Source: Streptomyces sp. ICC1 (GTDB taxonomy: Bacteria > Actinomycetota > Actinomycetes > Streptomycetales > Streptomycetaceae). Taken from it: 64,000 nucleotides of DNA. Positions 55,503 to 62,534 of this stretch are shown here, in pieces. The first letter of the stretch is position 1; every line of letters starts with the position of its first letter. The notes under the pieces are model-generated. The model did not search any database, was not told the origin of the DNA, and saw only the letters and a list, made by a program, of their open reading frames with translations. Where the stretch lies: positions 1,798,001-1,862,000 of the forward strand of contig NZ_CP030287.1 of assembly GCF_003287935.1 (NCBI RefSeq), read 5' to 3'. The translations under genes and the position numbers were made by a program.

Positions 55503-56108
55503 ATGAACCACCTCCGCCGCACCCTGGCGACCCTGGCCGCGACGACCGTCGTGGCACCTGCCCTCCTGATCGCGGCGCCCGCCGCGAGCGCCGCCGAGCC
55601 GCCCGCGCCGGCTCCCGTCGCCGCCGATCCCTTCGCCACCTGCACGGGGTGGACGCTGGCCGATGAGCGCAGCACCTCCGAGCTGGTGGGCTTCCCGACC
55701 CGGCTCGTCGCGGGGACCTGGTCCACCTTCACGTTCCGTTCGGTCAACACCTCCAAGGCGCCGCTGAAGGCGGTGGGCGCGAACGTGGACGCCTCGGCCT
55801 CCGCGTACGACACGTACGCGGAGCTCAAGATCACGACGCAGTGGTACGACAAGGCCGCGAAGAAGTGGCGGACGATGCCCCACGCCTCGAAGTTCGCCAC
55901 GATCGGCGGGGTCCTGAAGCCCGGCGCCCGAGCCGACGTCAGGATGCGCGTCAGGGCCGATGCGAAGTCCAAGGCCGGGCTGGGGTTCGCCTTCGACTAC
56001 GGCCGGTACGCCGGCAAGGACGGCGTCTGCGGCTTCGCGCGGACGATCCACGAGTACGACTTCGATGTGGTCCCGGCGGCCCCCGCCCCGAAGCCCGCGA
56101 CGCGCTGA
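55503..56108 (+). CDS. Secreted protein of unknown function
   Basis: 201 residues from ATG 55503 (GGAAGAG upstream). Signal peptide: RRTLATLAATTVVAPALLIA, with cleavage after ASA near residue 31. The mature part is a beta-rich domain (LVAGTWSTFTFRSVNTS, TYAELKITTQWYDKAAKKW, ADVRMRVRADAKSKAGLG) with two Cys (residues near 45 and 179) that may pair. Not recognised. It lies between two steroid blocks but reads away from hsaE, and may be unrelated to the pathway. Confidence 0.8.
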   Translation: MNHLRRTLATLAATTVVAPALLIAAPAASAAEPPAPAPVAADPFATCTGWTLADERSTSELVGFPTRLVAGTWSTFTFRSVNTSKAPLKAVGANVDASASAYDTYAELKITTQWYDKAAKKWRTMPHASKFATIGGVLKPGARADVRMRVRADAKSKAGLGFAFDYGRYAGKDGVCGFARTIHEYDFDVVPAAPAPKPATR

Positions 56109-56115
56109 CGGAGAA

Positions 56116-56159
56116 CGGCCCCGCGCCGGCCGCTCTCACACGCGGCCGGCGCGGGGCCG
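56116..56159. terminator. Terminator between secreted protein and SDR gene
   Basis: A perfect 18-bp stem, CGGCCCCGCGCCGGCCGC with its complement, eight-base loop, between convergent stops. Confidence 0.85.
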
Positions 56160-56207
56160 GGTATCGGGGGCCGGGCATCGGGGGCCGGGCCCGCCGGACG
56201 GCCCCGG

Positions 56208-57116
56208 TCAGCGGGCCCCGTACACCGGTTGCGGCCGCTCCGAGTCGGCGAGCAGCTTCGCCGCCGCCCCCCCCGCCTCCGACGGAGTCCACCGCGCGCC
56301 CCGGTCCGCCGTCCGACCCGGCCGCCAGCCCTCCATCACCGTGATGCGGCCGCCCTCCGCCTCGAAGACCCGGCCCGTGACCCCGGCCGAGGCGTCCGAG
56401 CCCAGCCACACCACGAGCGGGGACACGTTCTCCGGGGCCATCGCGTCGAAGGCCCCGGCCTGCGGGGCGGCCATGGTGTCCGCGAAGGCCTGCTCGGTCA
56501 TCCGGGTGCGCGCGGCCGGGGCGATCGCGTTGACCTGGACGCCGTAGCGGCCCATCTCAGCCGCCGCGACCAGGGTCATGCCGAGGATGCCCGCCTTGGC
56601 CGCGCTGTAGTTGCCCTGGCCGACCGAGCCCAGCAGCCCGGCCCCCGAAGAGGTGTTGATCACCCGCGCGGCCACCTGGCGGCCCTCCTTCGCCTCCGCC
56701 CGCCAGTGGGCCGCCGCGTGCTTCAGCGGCAGGAAGTGCCCCTTGAGGTGCACCCGCATCACCGCGTCCCAGTCGTCCTCGTCCAGGTTCACGAGCATCC
56801 GGTCGCGCAGGAACCCCGCGTTGTTGACCAGGGTGTCCAGCCGCCCGAACGTCGAGACGGCCGTCTCGACCAGGGAGGCCGCGCCGTCCGAGGTGGCGAT
56901 GTCCCCGCCGTGCGCGACCGCCTCCCCGCCGGCCGCCCGGATCTCGTCGGCCACGAGCGCCGCCGGGCTGTCCGCCGCGGGGAGCCCGTCCAGTGCGACT
57001 CCCAGGTCGTTGACCACGACCCGGGCCCCCTCCGCGGCGAAGGCCAGCGCGTGGGCCCGGCCCAGTCCGCGTCCGGCGCCCGTCACGATGACCACACGGC
57101 CTTCGGCAAGTCCCAT
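56208..57116 (-). CDS. SDR oxidoreductase, Rv3548c-like
   Basis: 302 residues. Cofactor site VTGAGRGLGRAHALAFAAEG, NNAG in TLVNNAGFLRDR, catalytic Ser and YSAAK in NTSSGAGLLGSVGQGNYSAAK. The VVNDLGV and LKGHFLPLKHAAAHWR features place it with 17beta-HSD4-like dehydrogenases. Same position and direction as Rv3548c of the M. tuberculosis KstR2 regulon, so a C/D-ring propionate hydroxyacyl step is likely. ATG 57116 follows AGGAGAG, one base after the stop of the next SDR. Confidence 0.88.
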   Translation of the reverse strand: MGLAEGRVVIVTGAGRGLGRAHALAFAAEGARVVVNDLGVALDGLPAADSPAALVADEIRAAGGEAVAHGGDIATSDGAASLVETAVSTFGRLDTLVNNAGFLRDRMLVNLDEDDWDAVMRVHLKGHFLPLKHAAAHWRAEAKEGRQVAARVINTSSGAGLLGSVGQGNYSAAKAGILGMTLVAAAEMGRYGVQVNAIAPAARTRMTEQAFADTMAAPQAGAFDAMAPENVSPLVVWLGSDASAGVTGRVFEAEGGRITVMEGWRPGRTADRGARWTPSEAGGAAAKLLADSERPQPVYGAR

Positions 57117-57117
57117 G

Positions 57118-57936
57118 TCAGCTCTCCTCGTTCGCCTTGTTCGTCTGGTTCGTCTGGTTCGTCTGGTTCGTCTGGTTCGCCTTGTTCACCGTTGCCGCGT
57201 CCAAAAACGCCGGGCGCTCGCCGCCCCCGTGCACGAGCAGGCTCGCGCCGCTCACGTACCGCGCCCGGTCCGAGGCCAGGAAGACCGCCGCGTCGCCCAC
57301 GTCCGAGGGTTCGGCCAGCCGTCCCAGCGGGACGGTCGCGCCGACCGCCGCGATGCCGCTCTCGTCGCCGTAGTGCAGGTGCGAGAGCTCGGTCCGCACC
57401 ATGCCCAGGACCAGCGAGTTGACCCGTACCTCGGGGGCCCACTCGACGGCCATGGAGCGGGCCAGGTTCTCCAGGCCCGCCTTCGCGGCCCCGTAGGCCG
57501 CCGTCCCCGGCGAGGGCCGGGTCCCGCTGACGCTGCCGATCATCACGCCCGAGCCCCGCGCCTCCCGCAGCCAGGGGCGGGCGGCGAGCGAGGCGGTTAT
57601 CGGGGCGATCAGGTTCAGCTCGACGACCCGCGCGTGGCGTTCCGCCTCGCCCTCCCCCAGCAGCCGGTACGGGGTTCCGCCGGCGTTGTTGACCAGGCAG
57701 TCGAGGCGTCCGTGGCGCCGGGCGACCGACGCGAAGAAGTCCTGTACGGCGGCGGGGTTGCGCAGGTCGAGGGCGGCGTAGGACGCGGAACGGCCCTCCA
57801 CCTCGACCGGTTGCGTCGGCGGCCGCCGCGCGCAGACGACGACTTGGGCGCCCGCCGCGAGGAACGACCGCGCGATCCCGGCGCCGACGCCCCGGGTTCC
57901 GCCGGTGACGACGACAACCCTCCCGTTGAGCTCCAT
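57118..57936 (-). CDS. SDR oxidoreductase, Rv3549c-like, with repeat tail
   Basis: 272 residues. VVVTGGTRGVGAGIARSFLA, NNAGG, and SGTRPSPGTAAYGAAKAGLE are intact. It matches Rv3549c in position. The C-terminus is odd: after the usual end (GGGERPAFLDAATV) comes NKANQTNQTNQTNQTNKANE, encoded by a 9-bp tandem repeat. ATG 57936 follows GAGGAAGG. Transcribed from the KstR2-like box that also serves echA20. Confidence 0.88.
   Translation of the reverse strand: MELNGRVVVVTGGTRGVGAGIARSFLAAGAQVVVCARRPPTQPVEVEGRSASYAALDLRNPAAVQDFFASVARRHGRLDCLVNNAGGTPYRLLGEGEAERHARVVELNLIAPITASLAARPWLREARGSGVMIGSVSGTRPSPGTAAYGAAKAGLENLARSMAVEWAPEVRVNSLVLGMVRTELSHLHYGDESGIAAVGATVPLGRLAEPSDVGDAAVFLASDRARYVSGASLLVHGGGERPAFLDAATVNKANQTNQTNQTNQTNKANEES
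57132..57185. repeat. 9-bp tandem repeat (Asn-Gln-Thr) in the SDR tail
   Basis: On the plus strand: TCGCCTTGT, four copies of TCGTCTGGT, TCGCCTTGT. Six units, all multiples of three, at the very end of the Rv3549c-like gene and just upstream of the next start. Confidence 0.9.
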
Positions 57937-57957
57937 CGGCTGCTACCTTCCTCACCT

Positions 57958-57971
57958 AACAAATGTTTGGT
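57958..57971. promoter_or_regulatory. KstR2-like operator
   Basis: AACAAATGTTTGGT. Against the published KstR2 motif AnCAAGnnCTTGnT it fits AnCAAAnnTTTGnT: same symmetry and free positions, with one symmetric G-to-A/C-to-T change. It lies between the divergent SDR and echA20 genes, as in mycobacteria. Confidence 0.75.
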
Positions 57972-57992
57972 GGAAAGGTAGCTGATCCGCTC

Positions 57993-58742
57993 ATGGGTGT
58001 CTCCACCTCAAGCCCCGACAAGGGCATCGCACTCGTCACAGTCGACTTCCCGCCCGTCAACGCGCTCCCCGTGCAGGGCTGGTACGACCTCGCCGACGCC
58101 CTGCGCGCGGCCGGCCGGGACCCCGAGGTCAGGTGCGTGGTCCTCGCCGCCGAAGGCCGCGGCTTCAACGCCGGCGTCGACATCAAGGAGATGCAGCGCG
58201 ACACCGGGCACGCCTCGCTCATCGGCGCCAACCGGGGCTGCTACGAGGCCTTCGCCGCCGTGTACGAGTGCGAGGTGCCGGTCGTGGCCGCCGTGAACGG
58301 CTTCTGCCTCGGCGGCGGGATCGGCCTCGTCGGCAACGCCGACGCCATCGTCGCCTCCGACGACGCGACCTTCGGACTGCCGGAGCTGGACCGGGGCGCC
58401 CTCGGGGCCGCCACCCACCTGGCCCGGCTCGTCCCGCAGCACCTGATGCGCACCCTCTACTACACCTCGCGCACCGCCACCGCCGCCGAACTGCACGCCC
58501 ACGGCTCGGTGTGGAAGGTGGTCCCGCGCGGGGAACTGCGGGCGGCGGCCCTGGAGCTGGCCGCCGAGATCGCCAAGAAGGACGGCTACCTCATCCGGCT
58601 CGCCAAGGCGGCCATCAACGGCATCGACCCGGTGGACGTGCGCCGCAGCTACCGCTTCGAACAGGGCTTCACCTTCGAGGCCAATCTCAGCGGGGTCGCC
58701 GACCGGGTCCGCGACACCTTCGGCAAGGAGGGACCGGCATGA
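57993..58742 (+). CDS. echA20: Enoyl-CoA hydratase family ring hydrolase, EchA20-like
   Basis: 249 residues from ATG 57993; the longer reading from 57963 would start inside the operator. Crotonase oxyanion segments AAEGRGFNAGVDIKEMQ and AVNGFCLGGGIGLVGNADAI are present, and LPELDRGALGAATHLARLV is the EchA20-like loop. EchA20 opens the last but one ring of the C/D fragment of steroids (HIEC-CoA). Four genes read on: echA20-ipdA-ipdB-ipdC with ATGA/GTGA overlaps. Confidence 0.9.
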   Translation: MGVSTSSPDKGIALVTVDFPPVNALPVQGWYDLADALRAAGRDPEVRCVVLAAEGRGFNAGVDIKEMQRDTGHASLIGANRGCYEAFAAVYECEVPVVAAVNGFCLGGGIGLVGNADAIVASDDATFGLPELDRGALGAATHLARLVPQHLMRTLYYTSRTATAAELHAHGSVWKVVPRGELRAAALELAAEIAKKDGYLIRLAKAAINGIDPVDVRRSYRFEQGFTFEANLSGVADRVRDTFGKEGPA

Positions 58743-59599
58743 CCGGCCAGAGCGACAAGACGATGACCGCCGACGAGGTGGCCGGACGGCTGCGCAGCGG
58801 GATGACCGTGGGCATCGGCGGCTGGGGTTCGCGGCGCAAGCCCATGGCCCTGGTCCGCGCCCTGCTGCGCTCCGAGGTCACCGATCTCACCGTGGTCTCC
58901 TACGGCGGCCCCGACGTCGGGCTGCTCGCCGCCGCCGGGAAGATCGCCAAGCTGGTCACGCCCTTCGTCACCCTCGACTCCATCCCCCTGGAGCCGCACT
59001 ACCGGGCCGCCCGCGAGAGCGGCGCCTTCCCCCTCACCGAGCTCGACGAGGCCATGTTCATGTGGGGCCTGCACGCCGCCGCCAACCGGCTGTCCTTCCT
59101 CCCCGTCCGCGCCGGCCTCGGCTCCGACGTCATGCGCGTCAATCCCGAGCTGCGCACCGTGACCTCGCCCTACGCCGACGGCGAGGAGTTCGTCGCCGTC
59201 CCCGCCCTGCGCATGGACGCGGCCCTGGTCCACCTCAACCGCGCCGACCGGCACGGCAACGCCCAGTACCTGGGCCCGGACCCGTACTTCGACGACCTGT
59301 TCTGCGAGGCCGCCGACACCGCGTACGTCTCGTGCGAGCAGCTCGTCGAGACCGCCGAGCTCTCCAAGGCCGGGCCCCCGCAGTCCCTCCTGGTCAGCCG
59401 CCACTCGGTGACCGGGGTCGTGGAGACCCCGAACGGGGCCCACTTCACCTCCTGCGCCCCCGACTACGGCCGGGACGAGGCCTTCCAGAAGCTGTACGCG
59501 ACCACCCCCTGGCCCGAGTTCGCCGGGCGCTTCCTCTCCGGCGGCAGCGAGCACGCCTACCAGTCGGCCGTCCAGGCCTGGCACGAGGAGCAGAAGTGA
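58739..59599 (+). CDS. ipdA: CoA-transferase-fold ring hydrolase, alpha subunit
   Basis: 286 residues. GMTVGIGGWGSRRKPMALVRAL and SYGGPDVGLLAAAGKIAKLV are the CoA-transferase alpha core. GLGSDVMRVNPELRTVTSPY and LNRADRHGNAQYLGPDPYFDD continue it. IpdAB opens the last ring of COCHEA-CoA by hydrolysis rather than transferring CoA (known of the M. tuberculosis enzyme). Its ATG overlaps the echA20 stop. Confidence 0.93.
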   Translation: MTGQSDKTMTADEVAGRLRSGMTVGIGGWGSRRKPMALVRALLRSEVTDLTVVSYGGPDVGLLAAAGKIAKLVTPFVTLDSIPLEPHYRAARESGAFPLTELDEAMFMWGLHAAANRLSFLPVRAGLGSDVMRVNPELRTVTSPYADGEEFVAVPALRMDAALVHLNRADRHGNAQYLGPDPYFDDLFCEAADTAYVSCEQLVETAELSKAGPPQSLLVSRHSVTGVVETPNGAHFTSCAPDYGRDEAFQKLYATTPWPEFAGRFLSGGSEHAYQSAVQAWHEEQK

Positions 59600-60363
59600 G
59601 CACCACGCCGAGCAGCACGCCGAGCAGCACGCCGACGCACACCGCCACCCGCGCCGAATACTGCGTGATCGCCTGCGCCGAGGCCTGGCGCGACAACGGC
59701 GAGGTGCTGGCCAGCCCGATGGGCCTGGTGCCCTCCTTCGGGGCCCGGCTGGCGAAGCGGACCTTCTCCCCCGACCTGCTGCTGACCGACGGCGAGGCCA
59801 TGCTGGTCGGGCTCGACGGGACGGCCGAGGGCTGGCTCCCGTACCGCCGCCACCTGACCATGGTCACCGGCGGACACCGGCACGTGATGATGGGCGCCAG
59901 CCAGATCGACCGGTTCGGCAACCAGAACATCTCCTGCATCGGCGACTGGGAGCGGCCGGCCCGCCAGCTCCTCGGGGTCCGCGGCGCGCCCGTGAACACC
60001 CTGAACAACCCGGTGAGCTACTGGATCCCCAAGCACTCCACCCGGGTCTTCGTCGAGCGCGTCGACATGGTGAGCGGCGTGGGCCACGACCGTGCCGAGG
60101 CGGCCGGGGTGACCCGCTTCCACCGGCTCCCCCGGGTGGTCAGCGATCTCGGGGTCTTCGACTTCGGCGGCCCGGACCGCTCGATGCGCCTGGCCTCCCT
60201 GCACCCGGGCGTCACGGTGGAGCAGGTCCGGGCGGCCACCGGCTTCGAGCTGGCCGTGGCCGAGGAGGTCCCGTACACGCGGGAGCCGAGCGCCGAGGAG
60301 CTGCGGCTGATCCGCGAGGTCATCGACCCCAAGGGGCTGCGCGACCGGGAAGTGCGGGTCTGA
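59596..60363 (+). CDS. ipdB: CoA-transferase-fold ring hydrolase, beta subunit
   Basis: 255 residues from GTG 59596 (GTGA overlap with ipdA). After a Ser/Thr/Pro-rich head of about 16 residues comes the beta-subunit core: RAEYCVIACAEAWRDNGEVL, MGASQIDRFGNQNISCIGDW and GVFDFGGPDRSMRLASLHPG. Forms the heterotetramer with IpdA. The head repeats SSTPSSTP in a short direct repeat. Confidence 0.93.
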   Translation: MSTTPSSTPSSTPTHTATRAEYCVIACAEAWRDNGEVLASPMGLVPSFGARLAKRTFSPDLLLTDGEAMLVGLDGTAEGWLPYRRHLTMVTGGHRHVMMGASQIDRFGNQNISCIGDWERPARQLLGVRGAPVNTLNNPVSYWIPKHSTRVFVERVDMVSGVGHDRAEAAGVTRFHRLPRVVSDLGVFDFGGPDRSMRLASLHPGVTVEQVRAATGFELAVAEEVPYTREPSAEELRLIREVIDPKGLRDREVRV

Positions 60364-60367
60364 TCCG

Positions 60368-61468
60368 ATGGAGACGGCATTCACCAAGCTGGTCGGGGTC
60401 CGGCATCCGATCGTGCAGACGGGCATGGGCTGGGTGGCGGGTCCGCGCCTGGTGACGGCGGCGGCCGAAGCGGGGGCGCTCGGCATCCTGGCCTCGGCGA
60501 CGATGACGATGGACCAGCTGCGCTCCGCGGTCCACGAGGTCAAGTCCCGTACGGACGCCCCGTTCGGGGTCAACCTGCGGGCGGACGCCGGGGACGCGGC
60601 CGAGCGCGCCCAGCTGATCATCGACGAGGGGGTGCGGGTGGCGTCGTTCGCGCTCGCCCCGTCCAAGGAGCTGATCGCGCGGCTCAAGGACGCCGGGGTG
60701 GTCGTGATCCCCTCGATCGGGGCCCGCCGACACGCCGAGAAGGTCGCGGCGTGGGGCGCGGACGCGGTGATCGTTCAGGGCGGCGAGGGCGGCGGGCACA
60801 CCGGTGACGTGGCCACGACCGTGCTGCTTCCGCAGGTGGTGGACGCGGTGGACATCCCGGTGATCGCGGCGGGCGGCTTCAGCGACGGCCGCGGACTCAT
60901 CGCGGCGCTGGCCTACGGGGCCGCCGGCATCGCCATGGGCACCCGGTTCCTGCTCACCTCCGACTCGACCGTCCCGGACGCCGTCAAGGCCGAGTACCTG
61001 AAGGCCGGCGTCAAGGACGTCACCGTCACGACGGCCGTCGACGGGCTCCCGCACCGGATGCTGCGCAGCGAGCTCGTCGCCTCCCTGGAGCGGTCGGGCC
61101 GGGCGCGGGCGCTGGCCAAGGCCGTGCGGCACGCGGCCGGCTTCAAGAAGCTCTCGGGCCTGTCGTGGCCGCAGATGGTCCGCGACGGCCTCGCGATGAA
61201 ACACGGCAAGGACCTGTCCTGGAGCCAGGTGCTGCTCGCCGCGAACACCCCCATGCTCCTCAAGGCGTCCATGGTCGAGGGCCGTACGGACCTCGGCGTC
61301 ATGGCATCGGGCCAGGTCGCCGGCGTGATCGAGGATCTGCCGTCCTGTGCGGAGCTCGTCACCCGCGTCATGGCCGAGGCCCACGCCGTGCTGGAAGGAC
61401 TGCACGGCCTCACACTCCCCCACCTCATCCCCCCGCACCCGTCCGGCACCCTGCCACCACCAGGGTGA
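60368..61468 (+). CDS. ipdC: Nitronate monooxygenase-like flavoenzyme, IpdC type
   Basis: 366 residues. FMN TIM barrel: GVRHPIVQTGMGWVAGPRLV, VQGGEGGGHTG with the catalytic His, IPVIAAGGFSDGRGL, AGIAMGTRFLLT. IpdC of M. tuberculosis is an NADH-using reductase in C/D-ring breakdown, and this gene has the same place after ipdB. It starts four bases after the ipdB stop. Not a true nitronate monooxygenase by context. Confidence 0.9.
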   Translation: METAFTKLVGVRHPIVQTGMGWVAGPRLVTAAAEAGALGILASATMTMDQLRSAVHEVKSRTDAPFGVNLRADAGDAAERAQLIIDEGVRVASFALAPSKELIARLKDAGVVVIPSIGARRHAEKVAAWGADAVIVQGGEGGGHTGDVATTVLLPQVVDAVDIPVIAAGGFSDGRGLIAALAYGAAGIAMGTRFLLTSDSTVPDAVKAEYLKAGVKDVTVTTAVDGLPHRMLRSELVASLERSGRARALAKAVRHAAGFKKLSGLSWPQMVRDGLAMKHGKDLSWSQVLLAANTPMLLKASMVEGRTDLGVMASGQVAGVIEDLPSCAELVTRVMAEAHAVLEGLHGLTLPHLIPPHPSGTLPPPG

Positions 61469-61499
61469 TTCCCCTTCTCCGTTACAGGAGTTGCCCCAG

Positions 61500-62432
61500 A
61501 TGAGCCGTGCAAGAATCCGTCTGGCGACCGCGGTGCTCGCCTCCGCCCTAGCCCTCGGGACCCTGCCCGCCACCGCGTACGCCGCGCCGGCCAGCAGCGC
61601 CTCCCCCGCACGTCACCACCAGCACCAGCAGTCGGCGGAAACGATCCGCCAGATCCCCCTCCAGGGCGCGGTCAACGTCCGCGACCTGGGCGGCTACCGC
61701 ACCTGGACCGGCGGAAAGGTCCGCCAGGGCCTGGTCTACCGCTCCGACGCACTGGGCAAGCTGACCGCCTCCGACATCACCGCCGTCGCCGGTCTCGGCC
61801 TCACGAAGGTCGTCGACTTCCGCATCCCGATGGAGGTCCAGTACGACGGCGCCGACAAGCTGCCCGCCGGACTGGCCTCCACCGCCCGCCCGGTCAACGA
61901 CCTCGGCCTGTACGGGACCCTGGTCGGCGCGATAGGCAGCGGCGACCCCGTGAAGCAGGAGCAGATGCTCGGCGGCGGCCGCGCCGAGGCGTACATGCGC
62001 GACATCTACCGCGCGTTCGTGACCAACCCCGAGAACCGGGCGCAGTTCGCGACCACCCTGCGCGAGATCGCCGACGGCAAGCAGGGTCCGATCCTGTACC
62101 ACTGCACCTCGGGCAAGGACCGGACGGGCTGGATGAGCTACGTCCTGCTGCGCGCCCTGGCCGTCCCACAGGACACCGCCGAGCGCGACTACCTGGCCTC
62201 GAACACCTTCCGCGGGGCGTACGACGCCCAGGTGCGGGCGGGTCTCAAGCAGTCCGGGCGGATGCAGAACCCGGACCTGCTGATCCCGCTCCAGGAGGTC
62301 CGCCAGGACTACCTGGACTCCGCGACGGATCAGATGGAGGCCGACTACGGCAGCTTCTACGGCTACCTGACGGACGGCCTCGGCCTGGACCTGCGGACGC
62401 TGGCGAAGCTCCAGAACAAGCTGGTCCGGTGA
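61500..62432 (+). CDS. Secreted tyrosine phosphatase (DSP-type)
   Basis: 310 residues from ATG 61500 (AGGAG upstream). Signal peptide LATAVLASALALGTLPATAY, cleavage after AYA. NVRDLGGYRTWTGGKVRQG and the phosphatase loop HCTSGKDRTG (Cys nucleophile, Arg) put it in the tyrosine/PTEN-like group with many streptomycete homologues, exported and possibly active on lipids or phosphotyrosine. It follows ipdC by 31 bases but is probably not part of the steroid path. Ended by a strong hairpin. Confidence 0.92.
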   Translation: MSRARIRLATAVLASALALGTLPATAYAAPASSASPARHHQHQQSAETIRQIPLQGAVNVRDLGGYRTWTGGKVRQGLVYRSDALGKLTASDITAVAGLGLTKVVDFRIPMEVQYDGADKLPAGLASTARPVNDLGLYGTLVGAIGSGDPVKQEQMLGGGRAEAYMRDIYRAFVTNPENRAQFATTLREIADGKQGPILYHCTSGKDRTGWMSYVLLRALAVPQDTAERDYLASNTFRGAYDAQVRAGLKQSGRMQNPDLLIPLQEVRQDYLDSATDQMEADYGSFYGYLTDGLGLDLRTLAKLQNKLVR

Positions 62433-62475
62433 TCCGGTAGTCCGGTGGCCGCCACCAGGAGGCCGCCGGACACAG

Positions 62476-62516
62476 CACCGCGCCGGGCAGCACGCGAAGT
62501 GCTGCCCGGCGCGGTG
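62476..62516. terminator. Shared terminator, phosphatase / helicase
   Basis: A perfect 18-bp stem, CACCGCGCCGGGCAGCAC with its complement, loop GCGAA, between convergent stops. Confidence 0.88.
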
Positions 62517-62534
62517 GTCGGTACGTCGTGACGG

